A stretch of 64,000 bases of DNA from the NCBI RefSeq assembly GCF_007856155.1, contig NZ_CP042266.1, positions 6,448,001-6,512,000 of the forward strand, in the 5' to 3' direction. The stretch comes from Streptomyces qinzhouensis. GTDB lineage: Bacteria; Actinomycetota; Actinomycetes; Streptomycetales; Streptomycetaceae. Made by a program: the position numbers and the translations under genes. This document shows, one piece after another, positions 26,157 through 36,716 of this stretch (within the stretch, counting starts at the first letter, position 1; each line of letters begins with the position of its first letter). The notes under the pieces were generated by a model. It ran no database searches. It worked only from the letters and a program-made list of their open reading frames with translations, and was not told where the DNA came from.

Positions 26157-26726
26157 TCAGCCGCCGGTGGAGAGCGCCCGTACGGTGCGTTCGACCGCTG
26201 TCCGGCGGCCCTCGGGAGTCCGGGCCTGGAGCAAAGGCAGGAGCACCAGGTACTTCGCGGTCCTGTCGAGCGCCGCGAAGGCCTGCTCCGCCCGGGCGTC
26301 CGCCGCCAGCGCCGCCGTCAGTTCGGCGGGCACCGAGGCCGTCGACTGCGGCGCGTACGCGGCGGCCCAGCGTCCGTCCTCCTGCGCCCTGCGCACCTCC
26401 GCGAGGCCCGGCTCGCGCATCCGGCCCGCGGCCGCGAGTACGGCGACCTTGTCGACGTTGACCTGCGACCAGAGGCTCCGGGGGCGCCGCGGCACATACT
26501 TCTGCAGATAGTACGAAGCGTCGAGCGACCTGCGCTGACCCGAGATCCAGCCCCAGCACAGGCCCACGTCGACCAGTTCGTCCGAGGTCACGGACGCGAT
26601 CCCGGAACCCTTCTTGGCGACCTTGACCCACACGCCTTCGTGCCGCTCGTGATGAGCCGTCAGCCAGCCGTCGAACGCCCCGCTGTCCGCGAAGGCCACG
26701 ACCTCGACACCGCCGATCTCGTCCAT
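26157..26726 (-). CDS. YdeI/OmpD-associated family protein
   Basis: 189 residues. The pattern FDGWLTAHHERHEGVWVKVAK, LVDVGLCWGWISGQRRSLD and YVPRRPRSLWSQVN is typical of the YdeI-like family (OmdA C-terminal region around PAELTAALAAD). Proteins of this family have been linked to protection from antimicrobial peptides in enterobacteria, but their biochemical role is unclear. Probably monocistronic. Confidence 0.8.
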   Translation of the reverse strand: MDEIGGVEVVAFADSGAFDGWLTAHHERHEGVWVKVAKKGSGIASVTSDELVDVGLCWGWISGQRRSLDASYYLQKYVPRRPRSLWSQVNVDKVAVLAAAGRMREPGLAEVRRAQEDGRWAAAYAPQSTASVPAELTAALAADARAEQAFAALDRTAKYLVLLPLLQARTPEGRRTAVERTVRALSTGG

Positions 26727-26771
26727 GGCGCCATGCTATGCGGCCGCCGGGCAGGGCCGGGGCCGCGCGCG

Positions 26772-27836
26772 TCAGGGGACGCGGGCCGTCCACTCCTCCG
26801 AGGCGAACTTCGTCCGCACCAGCTCCCGGGCCAGGGCCAGTTCCTCGTCCGTCACCTTGCCCGGCGTCAGCCCGTACCGTCCGCGGAACGAGTCGATCAT
26901 CCGCTCGATGACGGTCTCGCGCGGCAGCCCGGTCTGCCGGCGCAACGGGTCCACGCGCTTCTTCGCGCTCTTGGTGCCCTTGTCGGACAGCTTCTCCCGC
27001 CCGATGCGCAGTACCTCGGTCATCTTGTCGGCGTCGATGTCGTACGCCATCGTCACATGGTGCAGTACCGCGCCCGGCCCGCCGTCGGGGCCGACCATCC
27101 GCTTCTGCGCGGCACCGGCCACCTTTCCGATCTCGGTCGCGATGTCGTTCAGCGGCTGGTACCACGCCCGGATGCCCATGTCCCCGAGGGCCCCGAGGAC
27201 CCAGTCGTCCAGATACGCGTACGAGTCGGCGAAGGACAGCCCGGAGACCAGCGAATCGGGTACCGAGAGGGAGTACGTGATCGTGCTGTGCGGTTCCGCG
27301 AACATCGCGCCGCCGCCGGAGATCCGCCGGACCACCGTCACCCCGTGCCGGGCCGCGCCCGCCGCGTCGACCTCGTTGCGCAGCGACTGGAAGCTCCCGA
27401 TGATCACCGCGGGGGAGTCCCACTGCCAGACCCGCAGGGTCGGCGGCCGCCGACCGGCCGCCACCTCCGCCGTGATCACCTCGTCCAGTGCCATGTGCAG
27501 GGCGGGCGGCTGCGGGGGCTCGTGGATGAGCTGCCAGTCGTAGTCACGCCAGTCCGTGGCCTGGGCGAGCGCCCGGCGCACGGCGATGGCCACCGACTCC
27601 GAGGTGAACCCGAACAGCACGGCCGACGCGGGCAGCCCCGCGTCGATCCGGGCCCGCAGCCCCGCCGTGTCGGTATCCGCCGGAGCGCCCTCCAGCGCCG
27701 CGTCGATCCCGGCGATGGCATCGTCCGGCTCCAGGAAGAAGTCGCCGCTGACCCGGACGTCCGTCAGCCTGCCGTCCGCGACCTCCAGATCGACGACCAC
27801 CAGCTTGCCGCCCGGGACCTTGTACTCTCCGTGCAC
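26772..27836 (-). CDS. Lipoate-protein ligase family protein with swapped domain order
   Basis: 354 residues. The first 90 residues (KVPGGKLVVVDLEV, DFFLEPDD) match the accessory domain normally found at the C-terminus of LplA. The catalytic LplA domain follows, with RRISGGGAM, the lipoyl-AMP-binding segment, and the lysine in GKVAGAAQKR. The enzyme attaches lipoate to dehydrogenase E2 or glycine-cleavage H proteins. This domain order occurs in other actinobacteria as I recall. A fragment of the gene lies at 25766-25813. Confidence 0.85.
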   Translation of the reverse strand: MHGEYKVPGGKLVVVDLEVADGRLTDVRVSGDFFLEPDDAIAGIDAALEGAPADTDTAGLRARIDAGLPASAVLFGFTSESVAIAVRRALAQATDWRDYDWQLIHEPPQPPALHMALDEVITAEVAAGRRPPTLRVWQWDSPAVIIGSFQSLRNEVDAAGAARHGVTVVRRISGGGAMFAEPHSTITYSLSVPDSLVSGLSFADSYAYLDDWVLGALGDMGIRAWYQPLNDIATEIGKVAGAAQKRMVGPDGGPGAVLHHVTMAYDIDADKMTEVLRIGREKLSDKGTKSAKKRVDPLRRQTGLPRETVIERMIDSFRGRYGLTPGKVTDEELALARELVRTKFASEEWTARVP

Positions 27837-28005
27837 CGCACACCCTCCGCCTGTTCACGAGACTTGTTCACGAGCCGCCTGCTCGGGACAACGGCCTCGC
27901 GAAAGGGGTTGTTCCCCGACGGCGGGGCATACCGGGCACGGTCCCCCGGACGGCCGGTACCGCCGGTCCCGGCCGTTCTCGGTGCCGGACCTGCCTGGGA
28001 CGCCG

Positions 28006-28866
<861 letters not shown>

Positions 28867-28990
28867 ATCACCGCAGCGTAGGGGGCGATTCGCCGCGTAC
28901 GGGGAACATTTCACGGGTACGTGGTGAACTCCCGGCGCCGGGACCCCGGCCGCGCTCCGGAAGCCCGCGCATCCGTGCTTAGCTGGACAT

Positions 28991-29812
28991 ATGATCGAAG
29001 ACTTTCTCCAAGGGGACCTGTCCGACGTCGAGGAGGCGGTCCGCAAGGCCGCGGCCGCGGAGATCATGCCGAGGTTCCGGCAACTGGCCGCGGACGAGGT
29101 CGTCGAGAAGAGCGGACCGCACGACCTGGTCACCGTCGCCGACCGGCTCGCCGAGGAACATCTGACCGCCGCCCTGATCGGGCTGCTGCCCGGCTCGGTC
29201 GTCGTCGGCGAGGAGGCCGTGCACGCCGACCCGGCCGTGTACTCCGCCGTCACCGGCGACGCACCGGTCTGGATCGTCGACCCGGTCGACGGCACCCGCC
29301 AGTTCGTCCGCGGCGAGGACGGCTTCTGCACCCTCGTCGCCCTCGCCCACCGGGGCGAGCTGCTCGCCTCCTGGACGTACGCCCCCGCCCGCGACCAACT
29401 CGCCGTCGCCGTCCGCGGTGGCGGCGCCCGGCTCGACGGGGTCCCGCTGCACACCGGATCGCCCGCGCCGGACGCCGTGCTCCGCGTCGCCACCTCCCAC
29501 CCCGACTACACGACCGACGCCCAGAAGCGAGCCCTCCTGGGTCTGGTGACCCCCGGTATCAGCCCCCGCCCCTGCGGCGCGGCCGGACTGGAGTACCTCG
29601 CCGTGGCCCGCGGTGAGCTGGACGCGGTCGCCTTCTCCTGGGAGGCCGCCTGGGACCATGCGGCCGGGCTCCTCCTGGTGACCGAGGCGGGCGGTGCGCA
29701 TCTGACCCTCGACGGTGTGCCGTTCCGTATCGGCGGTGGGAACGCGCTGCCCTTCACGGTGGCCCGCTCCACCGCCACGGCCGAGCGGGTCCTCGGGGCC
29801 CTGCGGTCCTGA
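28991..29812 (+). CDS. Inositol-monophosphatase-family phosphatase
   Basis: 273 residues. Metal site motifs are in order: VVVGEEAV near 73-80, WIVDPVDGTRQFVRG near 95-109, and SWEAAWDHAAG near 217-227. Such enzymes dephosphorylate inositol phosphate, histidinol phosphate, fructose bisphosphate or 3'-phosphoadenosine 5'-phosphate; the sequence alone does not decide. Followed by a perfect 13-bp hairpin. Confidence 0.85.
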   Translation: MIEDFLQGDLSDVEEAVRKAAAAEIMPRFRQLAADEVVEKSGPHDLVTVADRLAEEHLTAALIGLLPGSVVVGEEAVHADPAVYSAVTGDAPVWIVDPVDGTRQFVRGEDGFCTLVALAHRGELLASWTYAPARDQLAVAVRGGGARLDGVPLHTGSPAPDAVLRVATSHPDYTTDAQKRALLGLVTPGISPRPCGAAGLEYLAVARGELDAVAFSWEAAWDHAAGLLLVTEAGGAHLTLDGVPFRIGGGNALPFTVARSTATAERVLGALRS

Positions 29813-29834
29813 CGCCCCCGCGGCCGGGCCGCGC

Positions 29835-29863
29835 CGGCCCGGGGGTGCCCCACCCCCGGGCCG
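29835..29863 (+). terminator. Hairpin terminator after the inositol-phosphatase gene
   Basis: CGGCCCGGGGGTG (29835-29847) and its exact complement (29851-29863) with a CCC loop, 23 bases after the stop codon. Confidence 0.75.
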
Positions 29864-29926
29864 ACAGCGGGCTCGGCCGGAATATCCTGGAAGCTGCCGA
29901 CCGTCGCCCGACGAAGGAGCCCGAAG

Positions 29927-31345
29927 GTGCCGTCGATGCTCGATACCGTCGTAGTGGGCGCCGGGCCCAACGGGCTCACGGCCGCCGCCGAACTGGCCCG
30001 CCGCGGCTTCTCGGTCGCCGTCTTCGAGGCCCTCGACACCGTCGGCGGCGGTGCGCGGACCGAGGAGCTCACGCTTCCCGGCTTCCGGCACGATCCCTGC
30101 TCCGCCGTGCACCCCCTCGGCATCGGTTCGCCCGCCTTCTCCGCGATGCCGCTGGAGCGGTACGGACTGGAGTGGCTCCACCCCGAACTGCCGCTCGCGC
30201 ACCCGTTCCCCGACGGTACCGCCGCCGTCCTCGCCCGGTCCGTCGGCGAGAGCGCCATGTCGCTCGGCCCCCGGGACGCGGGCACCTACCGGCGTCTCGT
30301 CGCCCCCTACCAGGGCCACTGGGACGACCTCGCCGCCGACTTCCTGCGCGTCCCCTGGGACGGGCTGCCCCGGGACCCGTACCGCTTCGCCCGCTTCGGG
30401 CTGACCGCGCTCCAGCCCGCCACCTGGACCATGCGGCGCTTCTCCGACGAGAAGGCGCGCGGTCTCTTCGCCGGTCTCGCCGCCCATGCCATCGCGTCCG
30501 GCTCGGGCCTCGCCACCACCGGTATCGCCCTGGTGTTCGCGCTGGCCGCGCACGAGCGGGGCTGGCCCCTGCCGCGCGGCGGCTCCCAGTCGATCTCCGA
30601 CGCCCTCGCCGCGTACATCCGGGAACTGGGCGGCACCATCCACACCGGGGTCGAGGTCAAACGGCTCGACGAACTCCCGCCCGCCCGCGCCTATGTCTTC
30701 GACACCTCCCCGACGGCGCTCGCGCGGATCGCCGGACTCGGCGGCGCCTATGACCGCTACCGCTACGGCGCCTCCGTCTTCAAGATCGACTACGCGCTGT
30801 CGGGGCCGGTGCCGTGGACCGCGCGGGAGGCCCGTACCGCCGGAACCGTCCATATCGGCCCCACCGCCGGGGAGATCGAAGCCGCCCTCCAGGCCGCCGT
30901 CACCGGGCGTGAACCGCACAAGCCCTTCCTGATCACCGCTCAGCCCAGCCTCGTCGACCCGTCCCGCGCCCCCGAGGGCAAGCAGGTGTTCTGGGCGTAC
31001 GGACATGTGCCCGCCCACTGGGAGGGCGACGCCACCGAGGTGGTCGAGCGCCAGATCGAACGGTTCGCGCCCGGTTTCCGCGATCTCGTCATCGCCCGGG
31101 CCGTCGCCGGACCGCCGCAGCTCGCCGCGCGCAACGCCAACTACGTCGGCGGTGACATCGCCTGCGGCGCCTTCGCCGGGCTCCAGACCGTGCTCCGGCC
31201 CAAGCTCGCCCGGGTGCCCTACGCCACCGCCCACCCCGCGGTCTTCCTCTGCTCCTCCGCCACCCCGCCCGGCCCCGGTGTCCACGGCATGTCGGGTCAC
31301 TGGGCGGCGAAGGCGGTCTGGCGGAAGCTGCGGGCCGCGGACTGA
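29927..31345 (+). CDS. FAD-dependent oxidoreductase, phytoene-desaturase-like
   Basis: 472 residues from GTG 29927 (GAAGGAG 7 bases upstream). N-terminal Rossmann dinucleotide site [16 protein letters not shown], followed by [17 protein letters not shown]; near the C-terminus [13 protein letters not shown] and [13 protein letters not shown] bind FAD. Pattern of the NAD(P)/FAD amine-oxidase/phytoene-dehydrogenase superfamily (COG1233-like). No carotenoid genes lie nearby, so the substrate is open. Confidence 0.8.
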   Translation: MPSMLDTVVVGAGPNGLTAAAELARRGFSVAVFEALDTVGGGARTEELTLPGFRHDPCSAVHPLGIGSPAFSAMPLERYGLEWLHPELPLAHPFPDGTAAVLARSVGESAMSLGPRDAGTYRRLVAPYQGHWDDLAADFLRVPWDGLPRDPYRFARFGLTALQPATWTMRRFSDEKARGLFAGLAAHAIASGSGLATTGIALVFALAAHERGWPLPRGGSQSISDALAAYIRELGGTIHTGVEVKRLDELPPARAYVFDTSPTALARIAGLGGAYDRYRYGASVFKIDYALSGPVPWTAREARTAGTVHIGPTAGEIEAALQAAVTGREPHKPFLITAQPSLVDPSRAPEGKQVFWAYGHVPAHWEGDATEVVERQIERFAPGFRDLVIARAVAGPPQLAARNANYVGGDIACGAFAGLQTVLRPKLARVPYATAHPAVFLCSSATPPGPGVHGMSGHWAAKAVWRKLRAAD

Positions 31346-31396
31346 CCCCTCGCGGCCCCGGCACGAACACCGCCCGCGCGATGGGATGATGACGCC

Positions 31397-31930
31397 ATGA
31401 CCCAGCGACCCGCCATCGTCCTTGTGCGCGGCGACATCACCGAGCAGCGGGCGGACGCCATCGTCAACGCCGCGAACACCTCCCTCCTCGGCGGCGGCGG
31501 GGTGGACGGCGCGATCCACCGCGCGGGCGGCCCCGAGATCCTCGCGGCCTGCCGCGCCCTGCGGGCCTCGCACTACGGCAAGGGGCTGCCGACCGGGCAG
31601 GCCGTGGCGACGACGGCCGGAAAGCTGGCCGCGGACCATGTGATCCACACCCCGGGCCCGGTCTGGTCCAGGGAACACGACCGCGGCGAGCTGCTCGCGT
31701 CCTGCTACCGCGAGTCACTGCGGGTGGCGATGGAGCTGGGCGCGCGGACGGTCGCCTTCCCGGCGATTTCGACGGGGATCTACGGCTGGCCCATGGACGA
31801 CGCGGCCCGGATCGCGGTCCGGGCGGTCAGGAAGTCGGCGGCACCGCCCGTGACGGAGGTGCGATTCGTCCTGTTCGACGAGTACGCGTACGAGGAGTTC
31901 GCCGCGGCCCTGCGAGCGACGACGGCCTGA
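31397..31930 (+). CDS. Macro-domain O-acetyl-ADP-ribose deacetylase
   Basis: 177 residues, a stand-alone macro domain of the MacroD/YmdB type: GDIT, IVNAANTSLLGGGGVDGAIH with the substrate-binding Asn and catalytic Asp, and the phosphate loop AISTGIYGWP. These enzymes remove ADP-ribose from acids or cleave O-acetyl-ADP-ribose. It starts a co-directional group with DNA-alkylation repair genes. Confidence 0.9.
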   Translation: MTQRPAIVLVRGDITEQRADAIVNAANTSLLGGGGVDGAIHRAGGPEILAACRALRASHYGKGLPTGQAVATTAGKLAADHVIHTPGPVWSREHDRGELLASCYRESLRVAMELGARTVAFPAISTGIYGWPMDDAARIAVRAVRKSAAPPVTEVRFVLFDEYAYEEFAAALRATTA

Positions 31931-32079
31931 CGCCCGCCGTGCCGCGATCGGGTCCGGCTCGTCGCTGTCCGAGGCGCGAGGTGCGAGGGGCGGGGTTCGG
32001 CCCGGCCCGGTGCCCGAGGCGCGAGGGCCATGTCGGAAATCCGCCAGCCCCGAGGTCCGGCGTGCAGGATGCTGGAGCC

Positions 32080-33588
32080 ATGCACACCGACACCGAGCGC
32101 TGTGTACGCGCCGTGCAGTCGAAGGACGCCCGCTTCGACGGCTGGTTCTTCACCGCCGTACTCACCACCCGGATCTACTGCCGTCCGAGCTGCCCGGCCG
32201 TACCGCCCAAGCCCGCGAACATGACGTTCTACCCGAGCTCCGCCGCCTGTCAGCAGGCCGGATTCCGGGCCTGCAAGCGGTGCCGGCCCGACACCTCGCC
32301 GGGGTCCCCGGAGTGGAACGCCCGCGCCGACACCGTCGCCCGGGCGATGCGGCTGATCCGGGACGGGGTCGTCGACCGCGAGGGCGTACCGGGCCTTGCG
32401 GCCAGGCTCGGCTACTCCACCCGCCAGATCGAACGGCAGCTCCGCGCCGAGCTGGGCGCCGGGCCGCTCGCCCTGGCCCGGGCGCAGCGGGCGCAGACCG
32501 CGCGGGTGCTCATCGAGACCACCGCCCTGCCGATGGCGGAGATCGCCTTCGCCGCCGGATTCGCCTCCGTACGGACCTTCAACGACACCGTGCGGGAGGT
32601 CTTCGCGCTCGCCCCGGGCGAACTGCGGGCCCGGTCCGCCCGCCGCGCCGGAAACCCGTCCGCCGCGGCCGGGCCCCGCACCCCCGGGGCGATCACCCTG
32701 CGGCTGCCCTACCGTGCGCCGCTGAACCCGGACAATCTCTTCGGGCATCTCGCGGCGACCGCCGTACCCGGGGTCGAGGAGTGGCGCGACGGAGCGTACC
32801 GGCGCACGCTCACCCTGCCGTACGGGCACGGCATCGTCGCCCTCGGCCCCCGCCCCGACCACATCGCCTGCAAGCTGTTCCTCACCGACATCCGGGATCT
32901 GACGATCGCGATCAGCCGCGCCCGGTGGCTGCTCGACCTGGACGCCGACCCGGTCGCCGTCGACGAGCAGCTCCGTACGGATCCCCTGCTGCGGCCCCTG
33001 GTGGACAAGGCGCCCGGGCGCCGGGTGCCGAGGACGGTCGACGCGGCGGAATTCGCCGTACGCGCGGTCCTCGGCCAGCAGGTGTCGACCGCCGCCGCCC
33101 GGACCCACGCGGCCCGGCTGGTCACCGCCCACGGAGAGCCGGTCGAGGACCCGGAAGGCGGACTCGGCCGGCTCTTCCCCACCCCGGCCGCGCTGGCGGG
33201 GCTCGACCCCGAGGCCCTCGCCCTGCCCCGCAGCAGACGCGCCACGCTGACCACGCTGGTCGCCGCGCTCGCCGACGGCACCCTCCGGCTCGGAGTGGAC
33301 AGCGACTGGGACGAGGCCCGGGCCAGGCTGTCCGCGCTGCCCGGCTTCGGCCCCTGGACCGTCGAGGTCATCGCGATGCGCGCGCTCGGCGACCCGGACG
33401 CCTTCCTCCCCACCGACCTGGGCATGCGCCGGGCCGCCGCGGGCCTCGGGCTTCCCGCCACCCCGGCCGCCCTCACCGCGCACGCCGCCGCCTGGCGGCC
33501 CTGGCGGGCGTACGCCGTTCAGTATCTGTGGGCCACCGACGACCATCCGATCAACTTCCTCCCGCCCGACGAGAAGGTCCCCGCATGA
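32080..33588 (+). CDS. alkA: Ada-AlkA fusion: methyl-responsive regulator plus 3-methyladenine glycosylase
   Basis: 502 residues from ATG 32080. In order: the Ada zinc domain (four Cys in IYCRPSC and ACKRC, about 30-75; one accepts methyl groups from DNA phosphotriesters), an AraC-type HTH (about 85-185), an AlkA N-domain, and the HhH-GPD glycosylase with LPGFGPWTVEVIAMR and the catalytic Asp in FLPTDLGMRR. The usual O6-methyltransferase domain of Ada is absent but is encoded by the next gene with a 4-base ATGA overlap. Together they form an adaptive response to alkylation damage. Confidence 0.9.
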   Translation: MHTDTERCVRAVQSKDARFDGWFFTAVLTTRIYCRPSCPAVPPKPANMTFYPSSAACQQAGFRACKRCRPDTSPGSPEWNARADTVARAMRLIRDGVVDREGVPGLAARLGYSTRQIERQLRAELGAGPLALARAQRAQTARVLIETTALPMAEIAFAAGFASVRTFNDTVREVFALAPGELRARSARRAGNPSAAAGPRTPGAITLRLPYRAPLNPDNLFGHLAATAVPGVEEWRDGAYRRTLTLPYGHGIVALGPRPDHIACKLFLTDIRDLTIAISRARWLLDLDADPVAVDEQLRTDPLLRPLVDKAPGRRVPRTVDAAEFAVRAVLGQQVSTAAARTHAARLVTAHGEPVEDPEGGLGRLFPTPAALAGLDPEALALPRSRRATLTTLVAALADGTLRLGVDSDWDEARARLSALPGFGPWTVEVIAMRALGDPDAFLPTDLGMRRAAAGLGLPATPAALTAHAAAWRPWRAYAVQYLWATDDHPINFLPPDEKVPA

Positions 33589-34106
33589 CCCCCACGACTC
33601 GCACCACAGCCACCCGGCACACGGTGATGGACAGCCCCTACGGCCCCCTTACGCTCGTCGCCACCGACGGCGTCCTCAGCGGCCTCTATATGAGCGAGCA
33701 GCGTCACCGCCCCGCCGAAGAGACCTTCGGCGAGCGGTCGGCGGAGCCGTTCGGAGAGGTGATCCGCCAGCTCGACGCCTACTTCGCCCGCGAACTGACC
33801 GAGTTCGACCTGCCGCTGAACCTGGCGGGTACCGAGTTCCAGCGCCGCGTCTGGGAACAGCTCCTGCTCATTCCCTACGGCGAGACCCGCACTTACGGCG
33901 AACTCGCCGGGGAACTCGGCAACCCCAACGCCTCCCGCGCGGTGGGTCTGGCCAACGGCAAGAATCCGGTGAGCATCATCGTCCCCTGCCATCGGGTGAT
34001 CGGCGCCGCCGGCGACCTCACCGGCTACGGCGGCGGACTGCCCCGCAAGCAGCGGCTCCTCGCCTTCGAATCGGGCCGCGATACGGAGCCGGACGCCCTC
34101 TTCTGA
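33585..34106 (+). CDS. ogt: Methylated-DNA--protein-cysteine methyltransferase
   Basis: 173 residues from ATG 33585, overlapping alkA. The active site IVPCHRVIG puts the acceptor at Cys135; the HTH with its arginine finger is SRAVGLANGKNP. It transfers O6-methyl groups from guanine to itself. It complements the preceding fusion protein, which lacks this domain. Its end is 5 bases from a convergent gene. Confidence 0.92.
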   Translation: MTPTTRTTATRHTVMDSPYGPLTLVATDGVLSGLYMSEQRHRPAEETFGERSAEPFGEVIRQLDAYFARELTEFDLPLNLAGTEFQRRVWEQLLLIPYGETRTYGELAGELGNPNASRAVGLANGKNPVSIIVPCHRVIGAAGDLTGYGGGLPRKQRLLAFESGRDTEPDALF

Positions 34107-34111
34107 GGAAC

Positions 34112-34705
34112 CTAGGGACGCGAGGAGACCGCGATCCCCACCGGGACCCGCTCGTCCACCGCGCGGATCACCGCAGCCACCGCGTCCCCGTCCCAGTCGC
34201 CGTACAGCTCGATCAGGCCGAGACCGTCCGCGAACTCCGCCGACTCCGCCACGACGGCCGCTCCCGCGCCCGGCTCCGGCACCGCGACGAACGTCGAGGT
34301 GTTCGGGCCCGCCGTGCGGACGAAGCGGTCCTCGGCCGGATCGGCGCCCGGCAGGACGTACAGGAACAGATCCCGCTGGGCCTCGCCCGCGATCGCCCGC
34401 TCCTTGTAACGGGCGATGCCGAGGAGGGACTCGAAGCCGAAGAGGACCGTGTCGACGCGGGCGCGCCCCCGGACCGCCGCCTCGACCTCGGCGAGCCACG
34501 GATAGCCCGTGGCGCCGCAGAGCTGGACCCGGGTCACCCCCCGGTCGGCGTACTCCGCGGCGAGGGCCGCCGCGGCGGCGGGGGTGGGGGCGGTCAGGAT
34601 ATGGGTGGTGGTGCCGTCGGAGCCCTTGCTCACCACGGGCGGTACGGCCGCCTCGCCGTCCGCCGCGTCCTCGGCCCTGAAGATGATCGCCCGGTCACCG
34701 GCCAT
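34112..34705 (-). CDS. Conserved hypothetical protein (DUF6506-like)
   Basis: 197 residues from ATG 34705, behind CGGGGAGC. Contains VQLCGATGYPWLAEVEAAV, a loop-helix segment, and IAVSSRP at the C-terminus. I associate it with the DUF6506 family, of unknown role. No signal peptide. Convergent with ogt. Confidence 0.55.
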   Translation of the reverse strand: MAGDRAIIFRAEDAADGEAAVPPVVSKGSDGTTTHILTAPTPAAAAALAAEYADRGVTRVQLCGATGYPWLAEVEAAVRGRARVDTVLFGFESLLGIARYKERAIAGEAQRDLFLYVLPGADPAEDRFVRTAGPNTSTFVAVPEPGAGAAVVAESAEFADGLGLIELYGDWDGDAVAAVIRAVDERVPVGIAVSSRP

Positions 34706-34827
34706 CGTGCGCTCCCCGTGTCGGGGCCCGTCGCGGAGGTGCTCCGGGCCGTCGGTCCGAGACGCCGTCAGCGCCTCGGACCATGTCAACACGGCCCGCA
34801 GGGACGGGAATTCCCGCCCCGGCGGAT

Positions 34828-35334
34828 TCAACGGACCAGGAGCCCGTCCACCAGCTCCACCGCGCCCGAGCCCGACTCCAGCGCTTCCAGCGCCGCCGTG
34901 ATCCGGAGGCCGAGGGACCCGAGCAGATACTCGGGAATGTCGTCGCGGCCGATCAGCCGCCACGACAGCAGCTCGTCCTCCTGGAGGCTGATCGCGTCGA
35001 GCCGTTCCGGGCCGAGGACCCCGCCGTCGTACACATAGGCCACGATCGGCGGCCGCAGCGGGCCGCGTACCCAGTCGACCGCCAGCAGCCTGCCAGGCTC
35101 CACGTCCAGCCCGATCTCCTCCAGGGTCTCCCGCCGGGCGGCCTCCCGCGGGGTCTCGCCGCCGTCCGATTCGACCGTGCCGCCGGGCAGCGCCCAGCCG
35201 TCCCGGTAGTTGGGCTCGACGACGAGCAGTCGGCCCAGCTCGTCCCTGAGCAGCACGGCAGCGCCCGAGAGGACACGGGGCAGGGTGGCGATATAGGCGC
35301 TGTACGCGCTGTCGCTGTCATGATCCGTGGTCAC
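34828..35334 (-). CDS. Nudix hydrolase
   Basis: 168 residues. Nudix box: GGTVESDGGETPREAARR then ETLEEIGL, matching G-x5-E-x7-RE-x2-EE-x-G with one extra spacing; Glu residues bind the metal. Nudix enzymes hydrolyse a nucleoside diphosphate linked to something. With a macro-domain enzyme and an ADP-ribosylglycohydrolase close by, ADP-ribose is a reasonable guess; oxidised nucleotides are the alternative. Confidence 0.85.
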   Translation of the reverse strand: MTTDHDSDSAYSAYIATLPRVLSGAAVLLRDELGRLLVVEPNYRDGWALPGGTVESDGGETPREAARRETLEEIGLDVEPGRLLAVDWVRGPLRPPIVAYVYDGGVLGPERLDAISLQEDELLSWRLIGRDDIPEYLLGSLGLRITAALEALESGSGAVELVDGLLVR

Positions 35335-35481
35335 CCCCGCAGCCTAGGTGCAATTCCCGGATTTCCGGGGCCCGGGTTCGCCGAGGGGCCGCAGGATGTC
35401 CCCACCGGGGCCGCGGTTTCCGATTCCGGCTCGCTTGTCCGGGGCGCCGTACCTGTCCCGGAAGGCGGCGATCCGGACCGC

Positions 35482-36621
35482 TCACCCGGCCCGGTCCTCC
35501 CCGCCGGCCCGGTCCTCTCCGGCCCGATCCTCCCCGGTCCTGGCCGCCGCCAGCCGGGCCGTCCGCCGGGCCAGCTCCGTCACGCTCGTCCCGTCGAAGC
35601 CGAACACCGCGCTGCGCACCCGGTCCGCCAGCGGTTCCGTCCACTGCGGCGGCAGCGCCGACGCACCGCACAGCACGCCCGCCACCGAACCCGCCGTCGC
35701 CCCGTTGGAGTCGGTGTCGAGCCCGCCGCGCACCGTGAGCGCGATCGTCCGGGTGAAGTCGCCCGCCCCGTACAGCAGACCCGCCGTCAGCACCGCCGCG
35801 TTCGGAACGACATGGATCCAGCCCTGCCCCGCGGTCCTGCGCTCCATCTCGTCGAGCGTCCCGGCCCAGTCCGTACCCGAATCGTGGAGCGCGATCGTAT
35901 GCCGCACGGTCCGGGCCAGCCTCGAATCCGGCGGCACCCGGCCCAGACCCGCTTCCAGGGCCGCCCGGGGCCCGTCCGCCGTGAACGCGGCGGCGATCGT
36001 CGCGGCGGCCCACACCGCGCCGTGGACCCCGTTGCCCCGGTGGGACAGCGCCGCGTCCCGGCGGGCCAGGGCCGCCGCCGCGTCCGGATCGCCCGGGCAG
36101 GTCCAGCCGAAGACGTCCGCGCGGATCAGGGCGCCGATCCACTCCTGGTACGGATTGTCGTGCGAGGCGGTCCGCGGCGGGCCGATACCGTCGACCAGAT
36201 TCCGGTACGCCACCCGTTCCGCGGTGAACGTCTGGAGATACGGCAGCCTCTCCAGCCACACCTGCCCCACCTGCTCCGTGGTGAACCCGAACCCGTGGGT
36301 CTCCAGCAGATGCAGACCGAGGATCGCGTAATCCACATCGTCGTCCCGGCAGCTCCCGTGCACCCGCCCCCGGACACACTCCCGCCACTCGGGGCGCAGG
36401 GTGAACTCCCCGGGCGCCGCGTCCGCCGGGGGCGGCGGCAGATAGCCGGTCAGCGGCAGCGCGTCCGTACGGCGCAGATACGCGTCGATGCGCGCACGGG
36501 TCCAGTAGTCGCCGCGTTCGACGGGTTTGCCGAGCATGTTGCCCGCGATCCGGCCCAGCCAGCCACCCAGGATCCGGTCGGACAGCTGGGCCGGCGGGGT
36601 CTTGTGCGCGGTGCCTGTCAT
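35482..36621 (-). CDS. ADP-ribosylglycohydrolase family protein
   Basis: 379 residues from ATG 36621; a GTG at 36651 would add ten residues and has no better ribosome site. Metal-binding motifs DDDVDYAILGLHLLE near 92-106 and GGLDTDSNGATAGSVAG near 285-301 fit the ARH family, which removes ADP-ribose from proteins or small molecules. The C-terminus ends in GEDRA/GGEDRA repeats of five to six residues. Divergent from glycerate kinase. Confidence 0.85.
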   Translation of the reverse strand: MTGTAHKTPPAQLSDRILGGWLGRIAGNMLGKPVERGDYWTRARIDAYLRRTDALPLTGYLPPPPADAAPGEFTLRPEWRECVRGRVHGSCRDDDVDYAILGLHLLETHGFGFTTEQVGQVWLERLPYLQTFTAERVAYRNLVDGIGPPRTASHDNPYQEWIGALIRADVFGWTCPGDPDAAAALARRDAALSHRGNGVHGAVWAAATIAAAFTADGPRAALEAGLGRVPPDSRLARTVRHTIALHDSGTDWAGTLDEMERRTAGQGWIHVVPNAAVLTAGLLYGAGDFTRTIALTVRGGLDTDSNGATAGSVAGVLCGASALPPQWTEPLADRVRSAVFGFDGTSVTELARRTARLAAARTGEDRAGEDRAGGEDRAG

Positions 36622-36716
36622 ATCCGTTCTGTACCCGGTGAGGGCTGGCACGTCCCGGGGACGCCCGGATAGGGTCGTTTCGGCGCGACTGCCTGTTCGA
36701 CAGCAAAGGACGCAAG

